DNA from: Sulfurivermis sp041678005 | GTDB lineage: Bacteria > Pseudomonadota > Gammaproteobacteria > Thiohalomonadales > Thiohalomonadaceae | Direction: 5' to 3' | Assembly: GCA_041678005.1 (NCBI GenBank) | Contig: JBAYOW010000002.1 | Coordinates: 1 to 64,000 of the forward strand | Length of the DNA: 64,000 nt | Part shown: positions 1 through 7,971 of the stretch, in pieces | Position numbering within the stretch: position 1 is the stretch's first letter | Layout: every line of letters starts with the position of its first letter | The notes under the pieces: generated by a model | What the model saw: only the letters and a program-made list of their open reading frames with translations | The model's database searches: none | What the model was told of the DNA's origin: nothing | Translations under genes and position numbers: made by a program

Positions 1-638
1 GCGTGCAGGTCATGGGCAAAACCATCTAATTCTTCCAGCATTACCCGATTGCTACGGCTGAAGGCGTTATAGGCCAGCACCGCAGGAATGGCGACGGCAA
101 GTCCGGCAGCGGTAGCTACCAGAGCCTCTCCCAAGGGGCCAGCCACCATTTCCATGTTTGCGCTGCCAACGCGGGAGATCTCGATCAGCGCGTGATAAAT
201 CCCCCAAACCGTTCCAAACAGGCCAACAAAGGGCGCGGTACTTCCGACCGAGGCGAGCAAAGTCATGCCAGAGGAATGGATCGCCGTGGCCCGGTTCAAG
301 GCGTTGCGCAAGGTACGCAACAAAAACTCATCCACTCCACACAGATCACCGGCACGAGCCGACGACCGATTAGTGAAATGCTCCAATCCTGCGATACCAC
401 TTTGTGCTAACTGGGCCAATGGAGAAATCGCATTATCCACCGCAACCTGGGCAGCATTTTCCATGTCTGACGCGTCCCAGAAAGCCTGTACAAAATTCCT
501 GTTTAATTGCCGCACACGCCACAGCCAAATTGACTTGGCAATAATCAAATACCAGCTCAGTGATGACATGATGATCAAAGTGAGAAACACCCCAATCAAC
601 ACCCAATCTCCCTGTTTGAAAATGATGTAAAAATCCAT
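1..638 (-). CDS. exbB: ExbB/TolQ/MotA-family proton channel subunit, partial (3' end outside window)
   Basis: Inner-membrane channel subunit that, with ExbD, uses the proton gradient to energise TonB. The reading frame opens at ATG 636-638 and stays open for 212 codons to the window edge. A first membrane segment lies at about residues 12-33. The family's conserved second segment is at about 126-151 (SVGSTAPFVGLFGTVWGI), and a third hydrophobic stretch is at about 176-196 (ATAAGLAVAIPAVLAYNAFS). The start overlaps the end of tonB, and an AGGTAA ribosome site sits over the tonB stop, so the two genes should be co-transcribed. ExbD is expected just beyond the left edge. TolQ is the main alternative, but direct linkage to tonB favours ExbB. 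Confidence 0.92.
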   Translation of the reverse strand, partial: MDFYIIFKQGDWVLIGVFLTLIIMSSLSWYLIIAKSIWLWRVRQLNRNFVQAFWDASDMENAAQVAVDNAISPLAQLAQSGIAGLEHFTNRSSARAGDLCGVDEFLLRTLRNALNRATAIHSSGMTLLASVGSTAPFVGLFGTVWGIYHALIEISRVGSANMEMVAGPLGEALVATAAGLAVAIPAVLAYNAFSRSNRVMLEELDGFAHDLH

Positions 639-643
639 GATGC

Positions 644-1354
644 TTACCTCAAACTGAATATGATGGGCACAATTACCCATGCCTCTACGGTACGGCTGCC
701 GCGCCTAGCCGGAACAAAACTCCAACGCTGAACCACATCCAGTGCTGCTTTATCCAGACGCTCAAAACTGCTCGAAGCATGTAACTTTATTTCGCGTGGT
801 TTGCCCTGCACGTCCACCAGAACACGCAGCAATACCTCGCCCTGCTCACCCATCCGCTTGGCTATACGCGGATAGCTCGGCACAGGGTTACGTAGGTAAT
901 CAGCCTGAAAGTTTGGCTCGACCAAGGCCTCCTCAGGCTCGTTTTCTACAATCCCTGCAGCAACAAGCTCGGCGGTAACGGTCTCTATAGACTCTGTCAG
1001 CTCGATTGGCGCAGGCTCAGCCGGTTTGGGCAGCTCAACAGGTCTGGGATCTGGCTTTGGCTCTGCTGGTACCTGTAGCTTTTCTGGTGCGAGTCGAGGA
1101 TTGGGCACTGGCGGCGGAGTGGGCTCAGGTGCTGGCAGAATAATTTCTGCTGCTGGAGCAATCTGTTTTGTCAGCAAACTCACCTTAACCACTTTGGGTT
1201 TAGAAGCTACGTGCTTGATGCTTGGTGCAGCCATCCAGACAGCAAAAACAATTAACAAAGCATGCAGACTAAAGCTCAGCGTAGCCGCCTGCCATTGCAG
1301 GCCACACCCTTGCTGTCCTTCAGCTGCCGCTATATGAATTCTCATGGAAACCAT
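644..1354 (-). CDS. tonB: TonB energy-transducing protein
   Basis: Periplasm-spanning protein that transmits energy from ExbB/ExbD to outer-membrane TonB-dependent receptors. The frame shows a short N-terminal cytoplasmic part and one hydrophobic anchor at about residues 25-45. A Pro/Glu/Lys-rich spacer follows, with repeated P-x-P runs (about 60-115). The C-terminal TonB domain includes the YP motif in NPVPSYPRIAKRM and the GEVLLRVLVDVQG strand. The frame extends upstream to a TTG at 1375; ATG 1354 or ATG 1345 is a more likely start, but no convincing ribosome site separates them. A Fur-like box lies immediately upstream. The stop overlaps the ribosome site of exbB. Confidence 0.9.
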   Translation of the reverse strand: MVSMRIHIAAAEGQQGCGLQWQAATLSFSLHALLIVFAVWMAAPSIKHVASKPKVVKVSLLTKQIAPAAEIILPAPEPTPPPVPNPRLAPEKLQVPAEPKPDPRPVELPKPAEPAPIELTESIETVTAELVAAGIVENEPEEALVEPNFQADYLRNPVPSYPRIAKRMGEQGEVLLRVLVDVQGKPREIKLHASSSFERLDKAALDVVQRWSFVPARRGSRTVEAWVIVPIIFSLR

Positions 1355-1377
1355 GAGAAAAGATGTTAAATGCAAAT

Positions 1378-1396
1378 GCGAATGATTGTCAATTAG
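1378..1396 (-). promoter_or_regulatory. Fur-box-like operator upstream of tonB-exbB
   Basis: On the minus strand the 19 bases read CTAATTGACAATCATTCGC. This matches the Fur consensus GATAATGATAATCATTATC at 12 of 19 positions, including an unbroken AATCATT core. Further AT-rich CATTT hexamers continue toward the gene. It lies 24 bases before the preferred tonB start, where bound Fur would block transcription. Iron repression of tonB-exb operons is well established; occupancy here is inferred. Confidence 0.7.
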
Positions 1397-1571
1397 AATT
1401 GTGCTTAAACATTTTTATGACGGCATGTAGTAAAGTTCATCATGATTGATATTTGCTTATCAGCAAATATCTAGAGATGCGGATGAAACATACCCCTCCC
1501 CTTCCAATAGTTTTTACTGGGAGGGAGAGGCTCAGGGACAAAGAGTTTTACTTGTAATTGAAATATGCGGT

Positions 1572-1717
1572 CAAGGAAGCGCTGAATAGTGTTGGCGAGG
1601 CAGTCTGGGCTAGGCAAAAAACGGCGAAAAAGCGCAGTTTACATGTAGTAAATGAGCATTTTGAGTCGTTTTTTAACACCGCCCTGACAACGCAGGTAAT
1701 TATTCAGCGCTTCCTTA
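1572..1717. repeat. MITE-like element, copy 1 (about 146 bp, terminal inverted repeats)
   Basis: The left end CAAGGAAGCGCTGAATAGT and the right end ATTATTCAGCGCTTCCTTA are inverted repeats of each other with few mismatches. The interior has a small TTTAC/GTAAA dyad and a TAAATGAGCATT block. The same interior and right end recur at 41557-41717, and the ends recur at 33589-33652. It encodes no protein; the 60-codon open frame across it is a by-product of the repeat. It sits directly before mutM, 38 bases from the start codon, so any mutM promoter lies in or upstream of it. Confidence 0.75.
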
Positions 1718-1755
1718 AACCTGAACTCAAAGTTGATTGAACAGCAATAAACACC

Positions 1756-2571
1756 ATGCCTGAACTTCCCGAAGTCGAAACTACATGTCACGGCATTGCG
1801 CCGCATCTTCTTAATCAGACGATCGTAAAAGTTCTCGTACACCAGACGAAATTGCGCTGGCCGGTACCTGCTGAGCTAGCTACTGAGTTATGTGGCACTG
1901 CCGTGCAGGATGTGACGCGACGGGCGAAATATATATTGCTGCGTTTCCCCCACGGCACCATGCTCATTCACCTCGGCATGTCGGGCAGTCTGCGCTTGTG
2001 CAAGCCGTACATGCCGCGTGCCAAACACGAACACATCGAATGGTATCTAACCAGCGGCCAGGTGTTGCGCCTGAATGATCCGCGCCGTTTTGGTGCCGTA
2101 TTATGGGCGGCAGACGATCCTTACCAACACAAACTGTTGAAACACCTGGGGCCGGAGCCACTTGGCGATGTGTTTGATGCAGAATATCTTTATCACGTGA
2201 CACGACAGCGCAAGGGCGCTATCAAGACCTTCATCATGGACAGCAAACAGGTGGTTGGCGTGGGTAATATCTATGCCAGTGAGGCCTTGTTTCGCGCCGG
2301 CATCCATCCCGCACGCGCTGCCGGATCGCTATCACGCGAGCGCAGTGCACGACTTGTGCAGGCGATCAAAGAGGTCTTGCAGGAGGCTATCGCGCAAGGT
2401 GGCACAACACTGCGTGACTTCACCAATAGCGAAGGCAAGCCAGGTTATTTTGCCCAGGCTCTGCGTGTCTATGGCCGTAGCAACGAGCCATGTCTGACTT
2501 GTGGCAGCACGATCAAACAAAAAATCCTGGGACAACGTTCCACCTATTATTGCCCACGCTGCCAGCGATGA
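1756..2571 (+). CDS. mutM: Formamidopyrimidine-DNA glycosylase
   Basis: Base-excision repair enzyme that removes 8-oxoguanine and formamidopyrimidines and cleaves the abasic site. The protein begins MPELPEVE, in which Pro2 (after Met removal) and Glu3 form the catalytic end. It has the RRAKYILL segment with the conserved lysine. It ends in the family's zinc finger (CLTCGSTIKQK...YYCPRCQR, four cysteines at about 247-270). The length of 271 residues is normal. No clear ribosome site is visible because a MITE-like repeat ends 38 bases upstream. The next gene downstream is an unrelated rhodanese. Confidence 0.97.
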   Translation: MPELPEVETTCHGIAPHLLNQTIVKVLVHQTKLRWPVPAELATELCGTAVQDVTRRAKYILLRFPHGTMLIHLGMSGSLRLCKPYMPRAKHEHIEWYLTSGQVLRLNDPRRFGAVLWAADDPYQHKLLKHLGPEPLGDVFDAEYLYHVTRQRKGAIKTFIMDSKQVVGVGNIYASEALFRAGIHPARAAGSLSRERSARLVQAIKEVLQEAIAQGGTTLRDFTNSEGKPGYFAQALRVYGRSNEPCLTCGSTIKQKILGQRSTYYCPRCQR

Positions 2572-2724
2572 TTTCTTATGGCGGCCCGCATATCCATGGT
2601 CTGTCTAAAATCAACAGGCGCGGCAGCCGCGCTCCTGGGTGAAATCTATGGCATATAGATTTGCTGCATCCATCCGGTCTTGTCGGTAGAATGCCCTCTT
2701 TTTGCATTTCTAAAAGAGGACACC

Positions 2725-3150
2725 ATGTACAACACTTACAACCCTGCACAACCCGCTGGCCTGATGGATTTCGTGCGTGCTGCCAAGGCATGCATCAAGG
2801 AGCTAACGCCTGCAGAGCTGGAGACTAGATTGGATTCCGGTGAAGATCTGCTGCTGATCGATGTACGTGAACATTCCGAAAGCGAACAAGGCCATATTAA
2901 AAATTCAGTACTGGTGCCGCGTGGCATCCTGGAAGCTGCGGCCGACCCTGCCTACCCCAAACATTTTCCGGATCTGTGCAATGCACGTAATCGTAATGTA
3001 GTAGTTTATTGCGCGACAGGTGGTCGTTCGGCGATGGCCGCCGCCGTTCTGCAGATGATGGGCTTCAATAAAGTCATCAGCCTTGATGGCGGCATAGCTC
3101 GTTGGGAAAAAGAAGGGCTGCCTGTACAACGTCAGGCACGCTACGTCTAA
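2725..3150 (+). CDS. Single-domain rhodanese-like sulfurtransferase
   Basis: A 141-residue rhodanese domain that probably carries sulfane sulfur as a cysteine persulfide. The presumed catalytic Cys96 lies in VVVYCATGGRSAM, and the LLLIDVREHSE and GHI(K)NSVLVPRG motifs are typical of the fold. The frame extends further upstream, but ATG 2725 has an AGAGGA ribosome site at the right distance, whereas the upstream start has none. There is no signal peptide, so it is cytoplasmic. A single-domain rhodanese in a presumed chemolithotroph would fit sulfur handling, but the natural donor and acceptor cannot be told from sequence. Confidence 0.9.
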   Translation: MYNTYNPAQPAGLMDFVRAAKACIKELTPAELETRLDSGEDLLLIDVREHSESEQGHIKNSVLVPRGILEAAADPAYPKHFPDLCNARNRNVVVYCATGGRSAMAAAVLQMMGFNKVISLDGGIARWEKEGLPVQRQARYV

Positions 3151-3156
3151 AAGGAC

Positions 3157-4035
3157 TCAGGCAGGAAAGACCGCGCGGGCATCGAACACCGGCCCATCAA
3201 CACAGACTCGCTGCATGGCAGGACCTTGAGCAGTCTGCACCTCGATGGCGCAACCGGCACAACCACCGACACCACAAGCCATAAATTCCTCCATGGATAG
3301 CTGGCAGGGCAGTTGGTACTCGCGTGCCAAACCAGCCACGGCCTCCAGCATGGGGTGCGGACCACAGGCAAAGACCTCGACCTCCTTACGTTGCTCGCCA
3401 CTCAGGGCATCAAGCCAGTTACGCGCCACGTCGGTGACATAGCCTGCATGGCAACCAGCATAAGCTTGCAGACTGGCCAGTCGTGATGGGATGCCCCAGT
3501 CTTCCAGTAGTGGCATGGCGGCAATCACCTCGGCTGCCATACCGGGCACCATGATTCTTGATGGCTGCGGCTTGAATGGAAATGGCACTTCCGAGCCCAT
3601 AATGACAAAGGGCTGGTAGGCGCCACGCACCATCAGTGTCTCAGTTGCCAGGAATATCATAGGCGGGATACCGACCCCGCCACCGATGAGTAAGGGGCGC
3701 GGGCGCTCCATGTGCAGGGTAAATGGTTTGCCGATGGGACCAAGAATATTTAGTGTCTCACCAACCGTGCGCCGCGCCAGCAAGGCCGTGCCTTTACCAA
3801 ACACCTTATAAAGAAACTCCACATCGCCGCGATGTTTGTCCACCCGCATGATAGAGATTGGACGGCGCAAGGGGCGCTGCGGATCTACCGTGATATGCGC
3901 AAAACTACCGGCACGGGCATGAGTGGCAATCTCTGGAGCCAGTACACGCAGGATATGTTGATCGGCGACATGGTGCTCATGGCTGAGAATATCTGCCTCT
4001 ACAACGAAAATGGTATTGCGGTGTGGTTTGTTCAT
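3157..4035 (-). CDS. PyrK-type ferredoxin-reductase subunit (dihydroorotate dehydrogenase electron transfer subunit family)
   Basis: A flavin- and iron-sulfur-containing electron transfer protein of 292 residues. The N-terminal half is the FAD-binding barrel (RRPISIMRV...). The middle holds the nucleotide-binding Rossmann part (PLLIGGGVGIPPMIFLA). The C-terminus carries the PyrK-type 2Fe-2S site: Cys254, Cys259, Cys262 and Cys278 in ACGVGGCAGC...RVCVDGPVF. In pyrimidine synthesis PyrK passes electrons from PyrD type B to NAD. No pyrD is adjacent, and many gammaproteobacteria use a quinone-linked PyrD instead. It could therefore be a stand-alone NAD(P)H-dependent reductase serving another partner. 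It converges with the rhodanese gene, with six bases between the stops. Confidence 0.85.
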   Translation of the reverse strand: MNKPHRNTIFVVEADILSHEHHVADQHILRVLAPEIATHARAGSFAHITVDPQRPLRRPISIMRVDKHRGDVEFLYKVFGKGTALLARRTVGETLNILGPIGKPFTLHMERPRPLLIGGGVGIPPMIFLATETLMVRGAYQPFVIMGSEVPFPFKPQPSRIMVPGMAAEVIAAMPLLEDWGIPSRLASLQAYAGCHAGYVTDVARNWLDALSGEQRKEVEVFACGPHPMLEAVAGLAREYQLPCQLSMEEFMACGVGGCAGCAIEVQTAQGPAMQRVCVDGPVFDARAVFPA

Positions 4036-4417
4036 GGCCAGTGTGCATTAATAGTGAATTAGCAGATTCTAGCTTGGATGCCTTGCCAAGGCACGTTTTG
4101 TATTTATCCTTTTGCATTTATAACGGTGAGTCAAAAGGCGAGCAGTGCCGATCCCCCACCGGCTGGGAAGGCACGGATAACCCCTCCCTCTCAAAGTGTG
4201 GGTGTGAGTGTGGGCCTGGGTGGGGATGGGGTGATAGCACGCCAGATCAAACACGCAAAAATTTCATGGCATTCAGAAAAGAAAGCGCGTATAGTGCATG
4301 GTAGCTGCAGCTGATGGCAGTGGTAGTTTAGGTCGATTTCCTCTGGTGCTTCCCAAACCCCCTCTCTCATGTACTGCACGCAACACCCTAATTAAAATGT
4401 TTTGAGGTATTAAAGTA
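4036..4417. other. 382-bp intergenic region before the cold-shock gene
   Basis: No gene is supported here. The divergent promoters for the PyrK-like gene (minus) and the cold-shock gene (plus) must lie in this stretch. It contains a run of closely spaced G tracts (4212-4231). The part next to the cold-shock gene would form a long 5' leader, as in many cspA-type genes. A GAGG ribosome site lies 10 bases before the cold-shock start. Confidence 0.6.
4212..4231 (+). other. Putative G-quadruplex-forming sequence
   Basis: Four G runs of 3, 3, 4 and 4 bases are separated by loops of 3 (CCT), 1 (T) and 2 (AT) bases, which meets the usual rule for a parallel G-quadruplex. A further GGG lies about 10 bases upstream. 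It is on the plus (non-template) strand about 190 bases before the cold-shock start. Whether it lies inside the transcript is unknown. Confidence 0.5.
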
Positions 4418-4621
4418 ATGGCTACCGGTACAGTGAAATGGTTCAACGAAGCTAAGGGTTTTGGCTTCATCACCCAGGATGATGGCGGTGCGGATGTGTT
4501 CGTACACTTCTCTGCCGTAACAGGTTCTGGTTTCAAAACCCTGGCAGAAGGCCAGAAGGTGAGCTTTGACTTGCAGAACGGCGCGAAAGGGCCGCAGGCA
4601 AGCAACGTAGTCGCCCAATAA
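4418..4621 (+). CDS. Cold-shock (CspA-family) RNA-binding protein
   Basis: A 67-residue single cold-shock domain that binds single-stranded RNA or DNA and prevents inhibitory RNA structure. RNP1 (KGFGFI, about residues 13-20) and RNP2 (VFVHF, about 27-31) are both intact, with the usual MATGTVKWFN start and SFDLQNGAKGPQASNV end. A GAGG ribosome site and a strong intrinsic terminator 29 bases after the stop make it a single-gene transcript with a long leader. Sequence alone does not show whether it is cold-induced or constitutive. Confidence 0.96.
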   Translation: MATGTVKWFNEAKGFGFITQDDGGADVFVHFSAVTGSGFKTLAEGQKVSFDLQNGAKGPQASNVVAQ

Positions 4622-4650
4622 GCCAGAACTGTTTCACGTTCTGACCGAAG

Positions 4651-4675
4651 ACCCCGCCGCAAGGCGGGGTTTTTC
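4651..4675 (+). terminator. Intrinsic terminator of the cold-shock gene
   Basis: A perfect 7-bp GC stem, CCCCGCC / GGCGGGG, with a four-base loop is followed at once by five T residues. It lies 29 bases after the cold-shock stop codon. Confidence 0.93.
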
Positions 4676-4892
4676 GTTTCTGCTCTTAAAATAATGACAG
4701 AATGTATCAAGGAACGAGATGCATCAAGCGCAGTAAAGCTTTTCAATTGCGACGAGGCCTGCCCCGCTCCACAATATCACAGCAGCATCTAGACATGCAT
4801 TAACCCTATCCTCTAACAGATTTTTGCTGAGTGCAGGGAGTGACAATCAACATTCATGCTATCGTGGCACTTTTTAATTACTGTCTGCCACC

Positions 4893-6053
4893 ATGCCCTT
4901 GCTTGCTGTAGTTATCTGCCTTTATCTATTGATGCTGCCGGTGACCGGCATGGTGCCGGTATTACGCGAGTTGACCGGCGGGCGTTACCCGCATCTGTCC
5001 GATTTTGAACAACATTTATTCATGTCAGCCAACATGCTCGGCGCCTTATTGTTTGCCCCGTTCGGTGGGCTACTTTCCGACCTGTGGCAAAGGCGCAAGC
5101 CGATTATTCTAGTGGCACTGGGCGTCAATGCCTACTCACTGCTGATGCTGCGACTGGACTGGAGTTATGAGCTTTATCTGGGCTGGCGTTTTATCGAAGG
5201 TTGTGCGCACATCACGGCACTCAGTCTGTTGATGACAATGGCGGCCGATCAGGTGCGCGAGCGTAGCAGTGGGGCTGTAATGGGCCTGGTGGGTGCTGCG
5301 ATCGGTCTGGGGGTAGCCAGTGGCGCACCTTTGGGGGGCTATATCGGTCACCACGGTGGCGGCGAACAGGTGCTGCTGTATGGCATCTTGCTGCTGATTT
5401 TCCTGCTGCCGTTTGCCTTTGTTTTTCTGCGCGAACAGACAACACAATACAGTCACACCGGCCTGCGTGCGATGATGCGTGCCTTACCGCAAAATAGTGG
5501 CCTGTTGTTGCCCTATGCCTTTGCCTTTGTCGATCGCCTCACGGTCGGCTTCATCGTTTCCACTTTGTCGCTTTATCTGGCGACTGTCATCGGCTTAGAT
5601 GCCGCGCAGATCGGCCTTGTAATGGCTTTATTTCTGCTGCCCTTTGCCCTACTGACCTGGCCGGCAGGGCTATTGTCACGCCACTGGAATCCAGTCTGGA
5701 TGATGTTTATTGGCAGTGCGGCCTATGGTCTTATCCTGGCTGGCATAGGCTATATGGATGGAGGGCTGATCCCCTGGCTGATGTTTGCCGGCGGTGTCAT
5801 GGCCTCGCTGATGTATGCACCATCACTGGTGTTGGTGGCCGATCTCGCGCGGCCTGAACACAAAGCCCTGGCGATAAGCGGCTTTAATTTTGCCGGTTCA
5901 CTGGGCTTCGTCCTTGGCCCCTTGAGCGGCGGTGCTTTGGTCTGGCTATTTGGCAGTTATCCACCTGCTTTTATCGTTATTGGTGGACTGGAAATCCTCT
6001 GTGTGCTGGTCTTTCTGCCACTGGTTTGGCGCAGAGTTAGAAAAACCTGTTGA
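4893..6053 (+). CDS. Major facilitator superfamily transporter
   Basis: A 386-residue inner-membrane transporter with about 12 hydrophobic segments. The loop between segments 2 and 3 has the MFS motif A form (GGLLSDLWQRRKPI). There is no periplasmic insertion, so it looks like a drug or small-molecule exporter of the DHA type rather than a sugar-specific carrier. No regulator or enzyme gene nearby hints at the substrate. The ATG at 4893 has only a weak ribosome site, and TTG or GTG alternatives within the first segment cannot be excluded. The following hypothetical gene starts 64 bases after the stop. Confidence 0.85.
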   Translation: MPLLAVVICLYLLMLPVTGMVPVLRELTGGRYPHLSDFEQHLFMSANMLGALLFAPFGGLLSDLWQRRKPIILVALGVNAYSLLMLRLDWSYELYLGWRFIEGCAHITALSLLMTMAADQVRERSSGAVMGLVGAAIGLGVASGAPLGGYIGHHGGGEQVLLYGILLLIFLLPFAFVFLREQTTQYSHTGLRAMMRALPQNSGLLLPYAFAFVDRLTVGFIVSTLSLYLATVIGLDAAQIGLVMALFLLPFALLTWPAGLLSRHWNPVWMMFIGSAAYGLILAGIGYMDGGLIPWLMFAGGVMASLMYAPSLVLVADLARPEHKALAISGFNFAGSLGFVLGPLSGGALVWLFGSYPPAFIVIGGLEILCVLVFLPLVWRRVRKTC

Positions 6054-6117
6054 CAACGGCGCAAGTTTGCTGAAAATGCGCGGAATTCCGTTTATCTTAC
6101 AGCACGAGTATATACCC

Positions 6118-6507
6118 ATGTCCGATAATAATCTGTGGTGCGGCTACCTTGAAGCTGGTGAGCGCAGCTCTGCTGTGCTTATGGATGATCGCCTCAATAC
6201 CAGCGATCCAACAACCATCTATGTATTTAATCTGCAACGCGGTGAAATCCTTGAATACAAGCGCGCCATCGTCGAAAGCAAGTTGCGTGAATTAAAGGAT
6301 GACGAGCAAGGCTTGAGTAAAGAACTAAAGGCGGCCTACCGCAAGGTACGCAATAGTTTTGTACCGCGTGGCGCAAAGGTCAGCAGTATACCGGAAAAGG
6401 GTCGCCCTGCTGCCAGCAAGCAGGCGGATGAAGAGTTCAGTGAAGAGGTAAGCCTTGAAGATAAATTTGATGTTGACACTAATGATGATGAGGATGACGA
6501 AGAATAA
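6118..6507 (+). CDS. Hypothetical protein with acidic C-terminus
   Basis: I do not recognise this 129-residue protein. It has a compact N-terminal half (SDNNLWCGYLEAGERSSAVLMD...), a charged middle (KLRELKDDEQGLSKELKAAYRKVRNSFVPRG), and a tail of about 30 residues made almost wholly of Asp and Glu. No signal peptide or membrane segment is visible. The frame also opens at ATG 6076 and further upstream inside the MFS gene; ATG 6118 is chosen because MSDNN is a natural start and avoids overlap. It lies between an MFS gene and rph on the same strand, but no shared function is evident. Confidence 0.65.
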   Translation: MSDNNLWCGYLEAGERSSAVLMDDRLNTSDPTTIYVFNLQRGEILEYKRAIVESKLRELKDDEQGLSKELKAAYRKVRNSFVPRGAKVSSIPEKGRPAASKQADEEFSEEVSLEDKFDVDTNDDEDDEE

Positions 6508-6531
6508 GCCCGGTCTTTGGCTGTGTTAAGA

Positions 6532-6565
6532 TTGCCCGATTCCGGTTCACTCATGAATCGGGCAA
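6532..6565 (+). other. 11-bp perfect stem-loop upstream of rph
   Basis: TTGCCCGATTC and GAATCGGGCAA pair perfectly around a 12-base loop. It lies between the acidic hypothetical gene (stop 6507) and rph (start 6594). No T run follows, so it is not a standard terminator. It could mark an mRNA 3' end, stabilise a processed RNA, or bind a regulator. Confidence 0.6.
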
Positions 6566-6593
6566 ACACACTAAACAGATAAGGACCTAGCTC

Positions 6594-7310
6594 ATGCGCC
6601 CAAGTGGACGCGCCAGCGATGAACTGCGCAGCATCAAACTAACCCGCCAGTACACCAAGCATGCCGAAGGTTCGGTGCTGGTTGAGTTTGGTGATACCAA
6701 GGTAATTTGTACGGCCAGTGTCAACGAAGGTGTGCCGCGCTTTCTCAAGGGCAAGGGCGAGGGTTGGGTGACAGCTGAATACGGCATGTTGCCACGCTCG
6801 ACCGGCTCACGCATGGGGCGCGAGGCCGCTCAGGGTAAACAGGGCGGCCGCACGCTGGAAATTCAACGTCTGATCGGCCGTTCATTGCGTGCTGTGATGG
6901 ATATGGCCGCACTAGGTGAGCGTACCATTACTATCGACTGCGATGTCATCCAGGCCGATGGCGGCACACGCACAGCTTCCATCACTGGTGGCTATGTTGC
7001 GCTAGCCGATGCTGTGAGTTATCTGCTCAAAAAAAAATCCATCAAGAAAAACCCGCTGCATGGCCAAGTGGCCTCTGTGTCGGTCGGCATCTATCAAGGT
7101 GTGCCGATAGTCGACCTTGATTACATCGAAGATTTCAATGCCGAAACTGATATGAATGTCGTGATGAACGAGGGTGGTGCCTTCATCGAGGTGCAGGGCA
7201 CGGCTGAAGGACATGCCTTTCGCCGCGATGAGATGGAAGCGATGTTGAATCTTGCTGAGCAGGGCATCAGACAATTGCTCACCCAGCAGCGCGAGACGCT
7301 GGCGCAATAG
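6594..7310 (+). CDS. rph: Ribonuclease PH
   Basis: Phosphate-dependent 3'-to-5' exoribonuclease that trims tRNA 3' ends. The 238-residue length and the MRPSGRASDELR start are typical. The conserved segments PRSTGSRMGREAAQGKQGGRTLEIQRLIGRSLRAV and IDCDVIQADGGTRTASITGGYVAL hold the arginines and the Asp residues of the phosphate and metal site. The upstream GGACC is a modest ribosome site. rdgB begins one base after the stop, so the pair is translationally linked, a common arrangement in proteobacteria. Nothing suggests inactivation like the rph-1 frameshift of E. coli K-12. Confidence 0.97.
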   Translation: MRPSGRASDELRSIKLTRQYTKHAEGSVLVEFGDTKVICTASVNEGVPRFLKGKGEGWVTAEYGMLPRSTGSRMGREAAQGKQGGRTLEIQRLIGRSLRAVMDMAALGERTITIDCDVIQADGGTRTASITGGYVALADAVSYLLKKKSIKKNPLHGQVASVSVGIYQGVPIVDLDYIEDFNAETDMNVVMNEGGAFIEVQGTAEGHAFRRDEMEAMLNLAEQGIRQLLTQQRETLAQ

Positions 7311-7311
7311 T

Positions 7312-7953
7312 ATGGACAGTATGCAGAAAGTTGTCCTGGCCAGCGGCAACAAGGGCAAGGTTAAAGGGTTTGCCGAGATCCTGGCTGGTGCCAAACTAAA
7401 TGTAATTCCGCAAACTGAATTCGCTGTGCCAGATGTGGCGGAGACCGGCCTTAGCTTTGTTGAAAACGCCATCATCAAGGCGCGTAATGCAGCTGAGCAT
7501 ACCGGCCTTCCCGCAATTGCCGATGATTCAGGTTTGGAGGTCTATGCACTCAAAGGTGCCCCTGGCATCTACTCGGCACGTTATTCCGGTGAGGGCGCGG
7601 GAGATCTGGCCAATCTGCAAAAATTACTCGCTGATCTGCAAGACATCCCAACTGGACAACGCAGTGCGCGTTTTCAATGTGTGCTTGTTTATATGCGTCA
7701 TGCGCTGGATCCGACACCAATTATCTGCCAGGGTAGTTGGGAGGGCGAAATAGCCTTCGCCCCACAAGGAGAAAATGGCTTTGGCTATGACCCAGTTTTT
7801 TATGTGCCGAGCTACAGGCTCACCGCCGCACAATTGACTGCCAACCAGAAACACGAGCTCAGTCACCGCGGCCAGGCACTGCGTAAATTACTGCTCGCCT
7901 TGCAGGAGCACAGAAAGCACAATGAAAATACAAAGATGGTTTCATATATGTAA
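7312..7953 (+). CDS. rdgB: XTP/dITP pyrophosphatase (Ham1/RdgB family)
   Basis: Housecleaning enzyme that hydrolyses dITP, XTP and related non-canonical nucleotides to monophosphates. The 213-residue protein has the N-terminal VVLASGNKGKV substrate loop, AIADDSGLEVYALKGAPGIYSARY with the metal-binding Asp pair, and GFGYDPVFYVP. The start ATG 7312 is one base after the rph stop; ATG 7321 is an alternative. The C-terminus carries about 15 residues beyond the usual end (EHRKHNENTKMVSYM), which look like harmless read-on. Confidence 0.96.
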   Translation: MDSMQKVVLASGNKGKVKGFAEILAGAKLNVIPQTEFAVPDVAETGLSFVENAIIKARNAAEHTGLPAIADDSGLEVYALKGAPGIYSARYSGEGAGDLANLQKLLADLQDIPTGQRSARFQCVLVYMRHALDPTPIICQGSWEGEIAFAPQGENGFGYDPVFYVPSYRLTAAQLTANQKHELSHRGQALRKLLLALQEHRKHNENTKMVSYM

Positions 7954-7971
7954 TCAGGTATATCTCTCACC

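Noticed and set aside
1558..1740. 60-codon open frame before mutM
   Set aside because: It lies across a MITE-like repeat, has no ribosome site and matches the interior of the copy before gpmI, which does not keep the frame.
2617..2633. GC hairpin after mutM as a terminator
   Set aside because: GCGCGG/CCGCGC can pair but almost no loop is left and no T run follows.
5932..6117. Upstream extension of the acidic hypothetical gene into the MFS gene
   Set aside because: The extension overlaps MFS coding sequence by over 100 bases and has no translation signal.
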